Part shown: positions 1 through 8,867 of the stretch, piece by piece
Layout of the letters: every line of letters begins with the position of its first letter
How positions within the stretch are numbered: the first letter of the stretch is position 1
Source of the DNA: Cognataquiflexum rubidum
GTDB taxonomy: Bacteria > Bacteroidota > Bacteroidia > Cytophagales > Cyclobacteriaceae
Reading direction: 5' to 3'
DNA: 64,000 bases
Assembly (NCBI RefSeq): GCF_022538115.1
Contig: NZ_JAKZAL010000012.1
Coordinates: 112,804 to 176,803 of the forward strand
Notes under the pieces: generated by a model
What the model saw: only the letters and a program-made list of their open reading frames with translations
What the model was told of the DNA's origin: nothing
Databases searched by the model: none
Program-made: the position numbers and the translations under genes

Positions 1-368
1 TCATTTTGAACCAGGCTGATACAACCTTAATACTGGAATTTAACTTGAGCCAAAGAAATTACAATTTCTATGGGAATTCAGTCAATTTTTCTTTGGAAAG
101 TTTGACAGAGGCTGATTGGGATGAAATGGAGCAGGGGTTTGGCAAAAAGTTCAGTTTAAATAACACCAAAAATAAAGGCAAACTCATCGTAAGGTCTAAT
201 GCCGGAGATACAGAAATTTTTGCTGAAACAGGTCAAATTACTGTCAAAGTGATTCCTAAATCAAAATCAATCGCCGGTACTTTTGGATTTACCGGAAAAG
301 CACCAAACGGAAAAAATTACGAAGTACATTATGGCAGGTTCGACTATTTTTTCCAACGCTTGAAATAA
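1..368 (+). CDS. C-terminal part of an unrecognised protein (5' end outside window)
   Basis: The frame is open from the left edge and ends at TAA 366-368. The only start-like codon near the edge is a TTG at 6, so the gene most likely begins upstream. About 121 residues are visible. They are polar and beta-strand-like, with alternating hydrophobic residues and an ending rich in Tyr, Phe and Gly (HYGRFDYFFQRLK). No family is recognised, and no membrane segment or sorting tail is visible. It converges with the GMC oxidoreductase, the two stops lying 8 bp apart. Confidence 0.6.
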   Translation, partial: ILNQADTTLILEFNLSQRNYNFYGNSVNFSLESLTEADWDEMEQGFGKKFSLNNTKNKGKLIVRSNAGDTEIFAETGQITVKVIPKSKSIAGTFGFTGKAPNGKNYEVHYGRFDYFFQRLK

Positions 369-376
369 ATTACTAC

Positions 377-1978
377 TTAGCCTTTGTCCAAAATCATATC
401 CGAGGCCTTCTCCCCGATCATGATGCAGGCGGCGTTGGTATTGCCTGAGATGATGGTGGGCATGATGGATGCATCTGCTATTCTGAGTCCGGAAATCCCC
501 CTTACCTTCAGGTTTTCATCCACGACCGCCATATCATCTTGACCCATTTTGCAGGTGCCGACGGGATGATAGAGCGTTTCCATACTTTTTTTGATATGTA
601 AGATCAGGCTCTTTTCATCAAATTTGTTTGGCAAATAAACCCCTGACTCACTGAAATCCTTCAAGGGTGAATGTTCCATTACCGCCTTGGCTTTCAACAT
701 ACCTTTGAGCAAAACATCCAAATCCCTTTTATCCGAAAGAAAATTAGGCTGAATCAAAGGTGCTTCCATAGGGTCGGCAGATTTCAAACCAATAAATCCA
801 CGGCTTTCGGGTCGGATAAGGATCACCATGATACTAAAGCCGCTCTTGTAAGGGAATGTCTTATAATCATAAATGTCCGTACTGTAATCTTCGGCCACTG
901 CAGATACCGCGAGATGGAATTGCAGGTCAGGTCTGTCCAAATCCTCTTTTGAGGTTAGAAAAGCATTGGCTGTCAAAGGACCGTTGCCCAATGGCCCTTT
1001 TTTGAAAAGCAGGTATTTAAAAAGTGCCTTTCCCATCTGGATGGGTTTCAAGGTGTGGTTGTCGGTAGGAACTTTAGAAAATGAACTCACGCCCGACCAA
1101 ACATGGTCAATCAGATTTTGACCTACACCGGGAAGATGCAGCGTGGAAGCAATGCCAAATTTGGAGAGGTAATCCTTTTCCCCGATTCCCGACAGCATCA
1201 AAATCTGTGGTGACTTTATGGCACCGGCACTTAGGACAACCTCTTTGGCTGCTCCGATTTGTTCTTTCTCTCCTTTTGCATTGATGACCTCTACACCTGT
1301 CGCTTTTAGGTTTTGGATCAGGATTTTGGTGACAGTACAACCTGTTTTAACCATCAGGTTTTTTCTATGCAAAACAGGTTTGAGGAAGGCGGTTGCTGTG
1401 CTTTGCCTTTGGTTGTTTTTGATGTTGAACTGAAGCATAGAGGCTCCTATCTGCTCAGCACCATTGTATTCTTCATTATGGGGAATGCCTGCTTTTTCAC
1501 AAGCTTCGATAAAACTATGCCCAAGGTCATGCGGCTGTCTTGAATAAGCAATATGTAAGGGACCATTTTTCCCATAATATTCCCCGGTAAAATCTTCGTT
1601 ATGTTCCGATTTTTTGAAGTAGGGCAAAACATCCTGATAAGCCCATCCTTTATTTCCCAAGGCTTCCCATTCATCAAAATCAAGTCTGTTTCCCCTGACA
1701 TACGCCATGGCATTGGTACTGCTGCTTCCTCCAAGAACTTTGCCCCTAGGCACAAAAAGTCTCTTTCCATCCACATGTTCTTGTGGTTCTGTCCAAAATG
1801 CCCAATCCACTTCGGACCTGTGCAGTTTGGTGTAACCTCCGGGAATATGGATTTCTTGTTTGGTGTCCTTATTCCCTGCTTCAATGAGCAGAACCGTGTT
1901 TTTTGGGTCTTCAGAAAGCCTGTTGGCCAAAACACATCCTGCTGAACCTGCGCCGATAATGATATAGTCGAATAGCAT
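377..1978 (-). CDS. GMC family FAD-dependent oxidoreductase (choline/alcohol dehydrogenase-like)
   Basis: The 533-residue protein has the usual length for this family. It opens with the FAD-binding motif GAGSAG near residues 9-14. GMC signature 1 lies around 76-103 (VLGGSSSTNAMAYVRGN) and signature 2 around 250 (GAIKSPQILMLSGIG). The catalytic pair fits His471 (HPVGTCKMG) and Asn513 (SGNTNAA), the His-Asn combination of choline oxidase and BetA types. Members oxidise alcohols to aldehydes; the substrate cannot be read from sequence. It lies downstream of an acyl-CoA synthetase and an acyl-CoA dehydrogenase on the same strand, which suggests aliphatic alcohol or fatty-acid catabolism, but a terminator separates it from the synthetase, so co-transcription is uncertain. 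Confidence 0.9.
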   Translation of the reverse strand: MLFDYIIIGAGSAGCVLANRLSEDPKNTVLLIEAGNKDTKQEIHIPGGYTKLHRSEVDWAFWTEPQEHVDGKRLFVPRGKVLGGSSSTNAMAYVRGNRLDFDEWEALGNKGWAYQDVLPYFKKSEHNEDFTGEYYGKNGPLHIAYSRQPHDLGHSFIEACEKAGIPHNEEYNGAEQIGASMLQFNIKNNQRQSTATAFLKPVLHRKNLMVKTGCTVTKILIQNLKATGVEVINAKGEKEQIGAAKEVVLSAGAIKSPQILMLSGIGEKDYLSKFGIASTLHLPGVGQNLIDHVWSGVSSFSKVPTDNHTLKPIQMGKALFKYLLFKKGPLGNGPLTANAFLTSKEDLDRPDLQFHLAVSAVAEDYSTDIYDYKTFPYKSGFSIMVILIRPESRGFIGLKSADPMEAPLIQPNFLSDKRDLDVLLKGMLKAKAVMEHSPLKDFSESGVYLPNKFDEKSLILHIKKSMETLYHPVGTCKMGQDDMAVVDENLKVRGISGLRIADASIMPTIISGNTNAACIMIGEKASDMILDKG

Positions 1979-2010
1979 TTGGGTAAAATTTGGGTTTATT
2001 GGATTAAAAT

Positions 2011-2051
2011 AAAAAAGGATGCGAACTCCTCAAAGCACCGCATCCTTTTTG
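2011..2051 (-). terminator. Rho-independent terminator after the acyl-CoA synthetase
   Basis: A 7-bp G+C-rich stem (GGATGCG 2017-2023 with CGCATCC 2039-2045) is flanked by A and T runs on both sides. It lies just past the stop of the minus-strand synthetase, and read on that strand it ends in a T run. Confidence 0.8.
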
Positions 2052-2068
2052 TTCTTCGGATTTACAAA

Positions 2069-3751
2069 TTAGGCCGAAATTGTTTTTTCATGCATTTCCT
2101 TAATTTTCCTACGGAGGATTTTACCCACATTGGATTTTGGAAGTTCATCGGCGAAGTACACTTCCCTCGGAACTTTGTAATTGGTCAGACTTTCTTTGGA
2201 AAGGGCAATGATTTCGTCCGCAGTGACCGATTTGTCTTTTGCCACCACATAAGCTACCACTTTTTCATTGGACTTGGGATCAGGCATACCGATGACTCCT
2301 ACTTCAATCACTTTTGGGTGTAGGGCGATGGCATTTTCTACTTCGTTTGGATAGACATTGAATCCTGATACAAGGATCATTTCTTTCTTCCTGTCTACGA
2401 TCTTTACATAACCATCTTCATCCAAAATGCCGATATCGCCGGTTTTGAACCACTCTCCGTCCATGACTTTGGCTGTTTCTTCAGGCCTGTTCCAATAGCC
2501 TTTCATGACTTGCGGACCTTTGATGCAGATTTCTCCTCGGTTGCCGATTCCTACATCTTTCCCTCCATCGTCTATAATCTTGACATCAGTATTGGGCAAA
2601 GGAATTCCGATGGTACCGATTCTTTCTGTTCCATCTATCGGATTACAGGTAGCTACAGGTGAAGTTTCTGTCAATCCATACCCCTCGGCCAATGGTACTC
2701 CGGTGATTTTTTCCCACTTTTTGGCTGTCGCCTCCTGCACCGCCATGCCGCCACCGACTGCCACTTTGAGTGTCGAGAAGTCAAGATTTGCAAAACCCTC
2801 CGCATTCATCATCCCATTAAACAAGGTATTGACGCCGGTGATTACAGTGAATTTTACTTTGCCGAGTTCCTTCATGAATCCCGGCATATCCCTTGGATTG
2901 GTGATGAGGACATTGTGGGCACCGATCTTCATCATCGCGAGGCAGTTGACCGTCAGCGCAAAAATATGGTAAAGGGGAAGTGCAGTAATTACGATTTCCT
3001 CCCTTTCTTTCAACTTTGGTTTCATCCACTCTGAGATCTGCTGCATGTTGGCACAGATATTTCCATGGGTCAGTTCAGCACCTTTGGACACGCCTGTGGT
3101 TCCTCCGGTATATTGCAGATAAGCAGCATCTTGCAAGGTCATCTCTTCCCTTTTGTAGCTGCTTCCCGCACCCAGAGACATCACCTTTTTCCAGCTTATG
3201 GCTTTTGGAAGGTTGTAGACAGGTACCATTTTTTTGACATATTTGACCACAAGGTTTACGATGGTTCCTTTGAGTCCCCCAAGCATATCTCCGAGTTCGG
3301 TAACAATGACATGTTTGGCTTCGAGTTCATCATAAATCTTTTCTAGGCTACAAGCAAAATTTGCCAAAATCACGATAGCTGAAGCGCCGGAGTCACTGAA
3401 CTGATGTTTCATTTCAGTTGGCGTGTACAAAGGATTGGTATTGACCACCACCATTCCTGCTCTCAAAATCCCAAACATCGCCACGGGATATTGGAGACAA
3501 TTAGGCATCTGAATCGCGACCCTGTCTCCTTTTTTCAGCTTCAGGTGATTTTGCAGATACGACGCGAAGTCTTTGGACAGCTTGTCCACTTCATTGAAAG
3601 TGATGGTCTTGCCCATACATTCGTAGGCCACGGAAGAACCGTATTTTTTGACACTTTCTTCAAAAAGGTTGACAACAGAACTGTATGCCTGAACATCGAT
3701 GTCTGTTTTGACATTCTTGGGGTAAAACTTATACCATGGGAAGTTATGCAT
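2069..3751 (-). CDS. fadD: Long-chain acyl-CoA synthetase (AMP-forming)
   Basis: This 560-residue ANL-superfamily enzyme activates fatty acids to acyl-CoA through an acyl-adenylate. The nucleotide-binding loop YTGGTTGVSKG is at 214-224 and the AMP-binding motif AEGYGLTETSP at about 355-365. The hinge follows (KTGDIGILDEDGY, then VDRKKEMI), and the catalytic lysine fits Lys544 in PKSNVGKILRR. Length and N-terminal layout match bacterial FadD. It lies 136 bp downstream of a same-strand acyl-CoA dehydrogenase, fitting beta-oxidation entry. Exact chain-length preference is not visible. Confidence 0.93.
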   Translation of the reverse strand: MHNFPWYKFYPKNVKTDIDVQAYSSVVNLFEESVKKYGSSVAYECMGKTITFNEVDKLSKDFASYLQNHLKLKKGDRVAIQMPNCLQYPVAMFGILRAGMVVVNTNPLYTPTEMKHQFSDSGASAIVILANFACSLEKIYDELEAKHVIVTELGDMLGGLKGTIVNLVVKYVKKMVPVYNLPKAISWKKVMSLGAGSSYKREEMTLQDAAYLQYTGGTTGVSKGAELTHGNICANMQQISEWMKPKLKEREEIVITALPLYHIFALTVNCLAMMKIGAHNVLITNPRDMPGFMKELGKVKFTVITGVNTLFNGMMNAEGFANLDFSTLKVAVGGGMAVQEATAKKWEKITGVPLAEGYGLTETSPVATCNPIDGTERIGTIGIPLPNTDVKIIDDGGKDVGIGNRGEICIKGPQVMKGYWNRPEETAKVMDGEWFKTGDIGILDEDGYVKIVDRKKEMILVSGFNVYPNEVENAIALHPKVIEVGVIGMPDPKSNEKVVAYVVAKDKSVTADEIIALSKESLTNYKVPREVYFADELPKSNVGKILRRKIKEMHEKTISA

Positions 3752-3887
3752 AGTAGGGTATCTATTTTGGGTTGGAGATTGAGTTTGGGGAAATATACAG
3801 TACTAAATATAAAATATTAATTTTTGGAAAAAAATAAAGCCAATTTCCTTTGACTGAAATTGCCTCCAACTCAAAACTTTTTTGTTT

Positions 3888-5045
3888 TCATTGCAAAATT
3901 TTCCTTGCAATCAACTCCTTCATAATCTCATTGGTTCCGGCATAAATCCGCTGCACCCTTGCGTCAGCAAAAGCCCTTGCCACCGAATAATCCCACATAT
4001 ATCCATATCCCCCGTGTAACTGCACACATTCATCTGAGACAGTACATTGCAGTTCGGTCAAGAGAAATTTGGCTGAGGAAGCCATCGCACCATCGACTTT
4101 CTTTTGGTTGTGCAGCATCACCAACTGATCAGCATAGATCCTTCCCTGCTCAAGCTTTGCTCCCATTTCGGCAAGTTTGAACCTTGTATTCTGAAAATCA
4201 GAAACCATTTTGCCAAAAGCAGGTCTGTTTTTGACATAGTCCACCGTGATTTTAAAAATGGACTCGGCTAAAGCAATCGCCGCCAAACCCACAATCAAAC
4301 GCTCCTGCGCCAACTCCGTCATGAGGTATTTGAATCCTTCGCCAACATTACCGAGGAGGTTTTCTTTTGGAACTTTCACATCCTCAAAAAACAGTTCGCA
4401 GGTATCCTGAGCATGCAAACCCACTTTGTCAAAAGGAACACCTTTGGAAAATCCGGCCATGTCCCTATCCACGATGAAAAGACTGATTCCCTTTGCTCCT
4501 TTGCTCGGATCTGTTTTGGCGGCCACGACCACCACATCACAGAGAAAACCATTGGTGATGAAAGTCTTGGAACCGTTGATCAGGTAATGGTCGCCCCTAT
4601 CCTCCGCCGTGGCCCGGATCGACTGCAGGTCAGAACCGGCACCCGGCTCTGTCATCGCAACGGCGGAAATCAAATCTCCGCTGATCATACCCGGGATGTA
4701 TTTGGATTTTGCAACTTCGGTACCGTAATGGTGGATGTAAGGAAAGACGATATCGCTGTGGAGCGGATAGCCGATCGCAGGACCTGAGCAACCCGAAAGT
4801 CCCAATTCTTCGATGAAAACAGCATTAAACCTAAAATCCTGAAGTTCCAAGCCACCATATTGCTCGGGAGCTTGGAGACAGAGAAAACCGTTTTCACCCA
4901 ATTTCTTCCAGGACTCGCGGCTTACTTGCTTGTCCTTTTCCCATTGGGCATTGTTGGGTGTAATTTCTTTGGCAATAAAATCTCGGAGCGACTGACGGAA
5001 CATGTCATGCTCTTCTGTAAAAATCGTTCGAGGTACTGAATACAT
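3888..5045 (-). CDS. Acyl-CoA dehydrogenase, LCAD-type catalytic layout
   Basis: The 385-residue FAD flavoprotein performs the first step of beta-oxidation. Signature 1 is AMTEPGAGSDLQS at about 130-142 and signature 2 QLHGGYGYMWDYSVARA near the C terminus. The usual C-terminal catalytic Glu of medium- and short-chain enzymes (YEGT) is Ala here (IYAGTNEIM). Instead Glu248 in the helix-G motif ELAQERL matches the catalytic base position of long-chain and isovaleryl-CoA dehydrogenases. The surrounding sequence closely recalls human ACADL, so a long-chain or branched acyl-CoA substrate is likely. It is the upstream member of the minus-strand fatty-acid block. Confidence 0.92.
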   Translation of the reverse strand: MYSVPRTIFTEEHDMFRQSLRDFIAKEITPNNAQWEKDKQVSRESWKKLGENGFLCLQAPEQYGGLELQDFRFNAVFIEELGLSGCSGPAIGYPLHSDIVFPYIHHYGTEVAKSKYIPGMISGDLISAVAMTEPGAGSDLQSIRATAEDRGDHYLINGSKTFITNGFLCDVVVVAAKTDPSKGAKGISLFIVDRDMAGFSKGVPFDKVGLHAQDTCELFFEDVKVPKENLLGNVGEGFKYLMTELAQERLIVGLAAIALAESIFKITVDYVKNRPAFGKMVSDFQNTRFKLAEMGAKLEQGRIYADQLVMLHNQKKVDGAMASSAKFLLTELQCTVSDECVQLHGGYGYMWDYSVARAFADARVQRIYAGTNEIMKELIARKILQ

Positions 5046-5179
5046 AAGAATTTGGGTTTATACGATTTTGGTTTTATATCCAATTATTGAAGTAAGAAGG
5101 ATATAACAAAGTTTAAAATTAATCAAAAATTTACCTTGACACGGAATTTTTTGGGAGGGGGTATATGGGAAGGTTAAAT

Positions 5180-5225
5180 CTCACGCAGAGACGCCGAGAA
5201 AAAAATGCCAGATAGCGCCAGAATA
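5180..5225. repeat. Intergenic low-information repeat fragment (cacgcagagacgccgagaaa type)
   Basis: This short stretch resembles intergenic sequences of the cgcagagacgccgag kind that recur in Bacteroidota genomes. A related and longer element lies at 6040-6186. There is no coding potential. It is placed after the start of the acyl-CoA dehydrogenase gene and before the Coa1-like gene. Confidence 0.4.
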
Positions 5226-5229
5226 CTTT

Positions 5230-5808
5230 TCATCTAAATTCTAGATTTTCAACAGTCCAAACACCGCTTTTCTTAATCAGTTTTGAATCGGCAATAAAAT
5301 TTCCTTTTGTCCCAACGATTGTAAATGAAAATTCTGCTTTATCGCCTTGTTCGTCTGTTGACATATTAACACCTAGCAAAAGGCCAAAATATTTAATAGG
5401 ACCAGTCTGTGAAAGAATTTCCTGGTTGCTTTGGCAATATTGCTTTGTTGCTTCAAATGCTTCAGAACGTCCAAAAGTTAATAACACAATTAGTACAAGT
5501 CCCATCCAAAACAAAATGCAAAAAGTCCAAAACTTTAAGATATGTTTTAGTAAAAAGTCAAATCGCAAAGTTAAAGATCCACCAGCATGAACAATGTTGT
5601 TCCCTAAAATTTCGAATTTTGGGTAATGTCCCCTTTTGGTATGATAATATTTGAACCAATAGAATACACCAATCACGGTAAGGACTGGAGAAATAACAAT
5701 TCCAATTGTTGAATAAGGTTGTCCACCAAGCGCCTCCCCAAAAAATGAAGCACACCAAATTAAGTAACCTGTCAAAATTAAAATTTTATGAGTTGTGGGA
5801 TTTAACAT
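5230..5808 (-). CDS. Membrane protein with a C-terminal Coa1-like domain
   Basis: This 192-residue protein has about three hydrophobic segments (roughly 8-25, 35-52 and 90-112). A soluble C-terminal region of about 80 residues follows. Its pattern of a ligand-like Gly-rich strand, FTIVGTKGNF and a final GVWTVENLEF resembles the cytochrome c oxidase assembly factor 1 (Coa1) family. The assignment rests on pattern memory only. It overlaps the upstream 61-residue gene by 23 bp, so the two are probably co-translated. Function is unknown. Confidence 0.65.
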   Translation of the reverse strand: MLNPTTHKILILTGYLIWCASFFGEALGGQPYSTIGIVISPVLTVIGVFYWFKYYHTKRGHYPKFEILGNNIVHAGGSLTLRFDFLLKHILKFWTFCILFWMGLVLIVLLTFGRSEAFEATKQYCQSNQEILSQTGPIKYFGLLLGVNMSTDEQGDKAEFSFTIVGTKGNFIADSKLIKKSGVWTVENLEFR

Positions 5809-5971
5809 TTTGCCTTTTGATTATAAAAAGAACCAGTCCAACTATAATAAATAAGGGTCCAGTGTATATTCCGTAAAAAATATCTGGCCACTTTAATGTA
5901 GTGAAAAGAAGTCCTATGAGAAAAAGAAGTGTCCCGAAAATGGTAATAAGGACTGGAAGTCGTTTGTTCAT
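5786..5971 (-). CDS. Small two-helix membrane protein
   Basis: The 61-residue protein has two hydrophobic helices (about 7-25 and 34-52) joined by a loop with LKWPDIFYG, and a basic tail. The first half faintly recalls the N terminus of gliding protein GldL and related small Bacteroidota membrane proteins; that is a resemblance, not an assignment. Its 3' end overlaps the Coa1-like gene by 23 bp. No function can be stated. Confidence 0.55.
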   Translation of the reverse strand: MNKRLPVLITIFGTLLFLIGLLFTTLKWPDIFYGIYTGPLFIIVGLVLFIIKRQNVKSHNS

Positions 5972-6039
5972 ATATCGTTTTCAGTTAAGAATGGAATTGT
6001 AGTAATTTTCTAGTTCATAAAAAAAAAATTAACCGCAAA

Positions 6040-6186
6040 AGACATTCAAGTTAATGATAAAGCCCTCCATTGTGCCCTTCGCGAAACCATTGCGTCCATT
6101 GCGGTAAAGATTAACCACCGAGAGCCCAGAGTCCACAGAGAAGAATTCTCATATTTTTTCTCTGTGTCCTCAGTGCCCTCTGTGGT
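6040..6186. repeat. Intergenic repeat element with imperfect inverted arms
   Basis: Two sub-elements are present. The first runs to about 6113 and includes gcgaaaccattgcgtccatt followed by gcggtaaa. The second is an imperfect palindrome whose 29-nt arms lie at 6114-6142 and 6158-6186 (accaccgagagccc... and ...ctctgtggt), separated by 15 nt. Transcribed, it would form a long hairpin. A 71-codon open frame across it is an artefact of the repeat. Confidence 0.6.
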
Positions 6187-6196
6187 AAATAAAATA

Positions 6197-7732
6197 TCAA
6201 TTCCAAGGTTTTCTTGGTAGTTTTTCGTCCCGCTGAGCGGTGTTATAGACCATGGCAGCAATGATGACAGCCGCCTGCGTCATGTCCGCAAACTGCATCC
6301 TTTCATACAAATCCATATTGGTATGGTATCCCTTGCCGTAATCAATCGGGTCTTGAATAAACTGAAATCCCGGAACACCTACCGCCTCAAAAGCAACGTG
6401 GTCTGTTGAACCTGTATTTCTCCTAGTGATCGTATTGGCACCCAATTCATGGAAAGGCTCGAACCACTTCTCGAAAATCGGAACCACCATGTCATTTCCC
6501 TCCACGTAGATGCCACGGATTTTCCCTGAACCGTTATCTAAATTGTAGTAAGCGGAGATTTTATCCCATTCGGACTTTTTCTCTTTGGATGTTCTGTCGG
6601 CTACATACTTTTGGACATATCCCCTAGAACCAAATAATCCCTGCTCCTCCTCACCCCAAATCGCAATCCTGATAGTCCGCTTCGGTTGTACATTCAGCGC
6701 TTTCAAAATCCTGATCGCCTCCATCATCACCGCCACTCCTGCAGCATTGTCATTGGCGCCTGTTCCGGCATGCCAACTGTCAATATGCGCACCAAGCATC
6801 ACGATTTCGGCTTTGAGGTTCTTGTCAGTTCCTGGGATTTCAGCCAATACATTGTAGCCTTTGTAATCATCGTCCAACCATTCCACTTCGATTTCGGCTT
6901 CGATGCTGACCGATTTTCCGTTTTTCAACAACCTGTAAATCCTGCCATAATGCTCTGCTGCAATTTCCATTTCTGGAACGGTAGGTTTCTTATCTGTGCT
7001 GTATGATCCTGCTCTTGTATGGAATACTGTACCGAAGCTTCCCCTTGTCCCGGTAAGCCTCAACCCAACCTCCTCTTCCAAAAGGAATGCTGTGAGCTTT
7101 TGGTCCAAGTCACGCTGCGCACGCATCTGGGCCAACACTTCAGGTGTATAGCGGGCATTGTTACCACCGATATTGATGGTCTTTCTGTCTTCCAATTCTT
7201 GGTCAGTCCATCTTTTGGCTTCTGCTTCGAAAGCAGGATTGAGCGTCAGTGTTGCAGGTGCCATGACGACTTTACCTTTGAGCTTGCCTTTGTATTTGTC
7301 AAAATCGGCATCTGAATTAATTTCCAGCAAGGTCACCTCGGATTCCACCAATCCTTTGGTCCCATCTGTCCAGGCCTTTGGATAGCCAATCACTTGGGCA
7401 TAATAAGGCAACTTCATCGCGATGTAGGATTTCTTCACATTCCATCCCCTGCCAAATTCCCCGTAGGAATCGATTTTGACATTGGAAAGTCCCCACTCTT
7501 GGAATTTCTCTGAAGTCCAAGCCCTTGCATTTCGTAAGTTGGTGGATCCGGAAAGCCTTGGTCCTAGGTAATCTGTCAGGTGGAAGGAAATGTCCTGAAT
7601 TTGGGATTTGTTGATGCCTTCAGTTTTGATGCGGTGCATCATCTCGAGGTCAACTTGCTCCTGCGCCCAAGCCTGACCAATGAACAGTAAAAAAGCGAGG
7701 GATAAAATGGTAAGTCTGTATTTTTGATTCAT
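6197..7732 (-). CDS. Secreted M28-family zinc aminopeptidase with PA-like insert
   Basis: The 511-residue protein has a signal peptide (residues 1-23, ending AWA|QEQ). A PA-like insert covers about 125-245. The M28 catalytic core has Zn-ligand candidates His316 and Asp318 (GAHIDSWHAG), Asp328 (GANDNAAG), Glu361/Glu362 (GEEEQG), an Asp in YNLDNGSG and a C-terminal His in GYHTNMD. This is the full co-catalytic di-zinc set of the family, so it should be active. It probably acts in the periplasm or outside the cell, trimming peptides. It lacks a T9SS tail. A second, differently built M28 protein lies at 52967. Confidence 0.92.
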   Translation of the reverse strand: MNQKYRLTILSLAFLLFIGQAWAQEQVDLEMMHRIKTEGINKSQIQDISFHLTDYLGPRLSGSTNLRNARAWTSEKFQEWGLSNVKIDSYGEFGRGWNVKKSYIAMKLPYYAQVIGYPKAWTDGTKGLVESEVTLLEINSDADFDKYKGKLKGKVVMAPATLTLNPAFEAEAKRWTDQELEDRKTINIGGNNARYTPEVLAQMRAQRDLDQKLTAFLLEEEVGLRLTGTRGSFGTVFHTRAGSYSTDKKPTVPEMEIAAEHYGRIYRLLKNGKSVSIEAEIEVEWLDDDYKGYNVLAEIPGTDKNLKAEIVMLGAHIDSWHAGTGANDNAAGVAVMMEAIRILKALNVQPKRTIRIAIWGEEEQGLFGSRGYVQKYVADRTSKEKKSEWDKISAYYNLDNGSGKIRGIYVEGNDMVVPIFEKWFEPFHELGANTITRRNTGSTDHVAFEAVGVPGFQFIQDPIDYGKGYHTNMDLYERMQFADMTQAAVIIAAMVYNTAQRDEKLPRKPWN

Positions 7733-7889
7733 AATTTAAGGGATTGAATTTTAAGTTTGGTTGTTAAGTTGGATGTCCGATGACCGGTGTAACGGTTGTT
7801 TCTTTAATTCAGAAACCAAAAATGTAAAAAAATCCAAAATGGTACTTGCCATCAATGTAATATTCTAAATTCGTCTCAAATACATTTTC

Positions 7890-8867
7890 ATGATTTTACA
7901 GATTCCCTTAAATCCCCTTCAAGAAAAATACCTTAGAAAGTCAGGCCTCCTCTTCCCCGATGAACAAATCCTCGAATACAGCAAAGCCGGTGAAGGAAAT
8001 ATGAATGTGGTCGTCAGGCTTAAAACTGAAGACCGCAGCCTCATCCTCAAACAATCCCGGCCTTTTGTCAACAAATACCCAACAATTCCCGCTCCCTTGG
8101 GCAGGATTTTTATCGAAGACGATTACTATCGGATCATCAATTCACATGAATTTCTTTCCGGATTTTCCCCAAAAATCATCCTTCGGGACAAAAAAAACCA
8201 CCTCGTTGCCATGGATGACCTAGGAATCGGGGCGGACTTTATGGGCATTTACAGTGAGAAAATCAATCTTTCTCCGGATGAAATAGCCACCCTCCCGGAA
8301 TATCTTCTTTCCCTCCATAAACTAGAAATTCGAAATTTTCCGGACAACATGGACATGAAAAAGCTCAACCATGAGCATATTTTTTTCTACCCATTTATGG
8401 AGTTCAATGGTTTTGACCTCGACAGCATACAGCCCGGATTGCAGGCCATGTCCATGAAATTCAAAACTGACCTTGCCTTGAAAAATACTGTCAAAACATT
8501 GGGTAAAAGGTACCTGCAGAAAGGAAAACACCTGCTTCACGGGGATTTTTATCCCGGAAGTTGGATCAGGGTAGACTCGGGACTGAAGGTAATCGATCCG
8601 GAATTTGCATTTATGGGAGATGCGGAATTTGACCTTGCCGTCTTGATCGCCCATCTCAAAATGGCCAAAACAAACCCTGAAACCATCCAAAACATCCTTG
8701 GCCGTTATACTTCTAAATCACCTATAGATGAAAAACTGCTCCACCAATATACCGGAACAGAAATCCTCCGAAGGCTTATCGGATTGGCACAACTCCCACT
8801 GGAACTGACCTTGGAGGAAAAATCCGCTTTGGCTGATGAAGCTGCAAAATTGATCCTTAAACCATGA
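7890..8867 (+). CDS. Kinase of the APH/methylthioribose kinase fold
   Basis: The 325-residue protein has the catalytic loop HGDFYPGSW (about 217-225) and the metal-binding motif VIDPEFAFMGDAEFDLA (about 235-251). The DPEFAF form in place of a plain DFE is typical of 5-methylthioribose kinase (MtnK), so a small sugar-like substrate is likelier than an antibiotic. No other methionine-salvage gene is in the window. Its stop overlaps the start of the next gene (ATGA), which implies translational coupling with the ADP-ribosylglycohydrolase-like lipoprotein. Substrate unknown. Confidence 0.8.
   Translation: MILQIPLNPLQEKYLRKSGLLFPDEQILEYSKAGEGNMNVVVRLKTEDRSLILKQSRPFVNKYPTIPAPLGRIFIEDDYYRIINSHEFLSGFSPKIILRDKKNHLVAMDDLGIGADFMGIYSEKINLSPDEIATLPEYLLSLHKLEIRNFPDNMDMKKLNHEHIFFYPFMEFNGFDLDSIQPGLQAMSMKFKTDLALKNTVKTLGKRYLQKGKHLLHGDFYPGSWIRVDSGLKVIDPEFAFMGDAEFDLAVLIAHLKMAKTNPETIQNILGRYTSKSPIDEKLLHQYTGTEILRRLIGLAQLPLELTLEEKSALADEAAKLILKP

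Noticed and set aside
1447..1935. 162-codon minus-strand frame inside the GMC oxidoreductase
   Set aside because: Shadow of the real frame; the GMC frame carries all family motifs.
6046..6261. 71-codon minus-strand open frame over the intergenic repeat
   Set aside because: It translates the repeat arms (for example TTEGTEDTEKK) and overlaps the M28 gene end in another frame.
7890..8867. Antibiotic-resistance aminoglycoside phosphotransferase
   Set aside because: The DPEFAF metal motif and neighbour are those of methylthioribose-kinase-like proteins; nothing indicates resistance.
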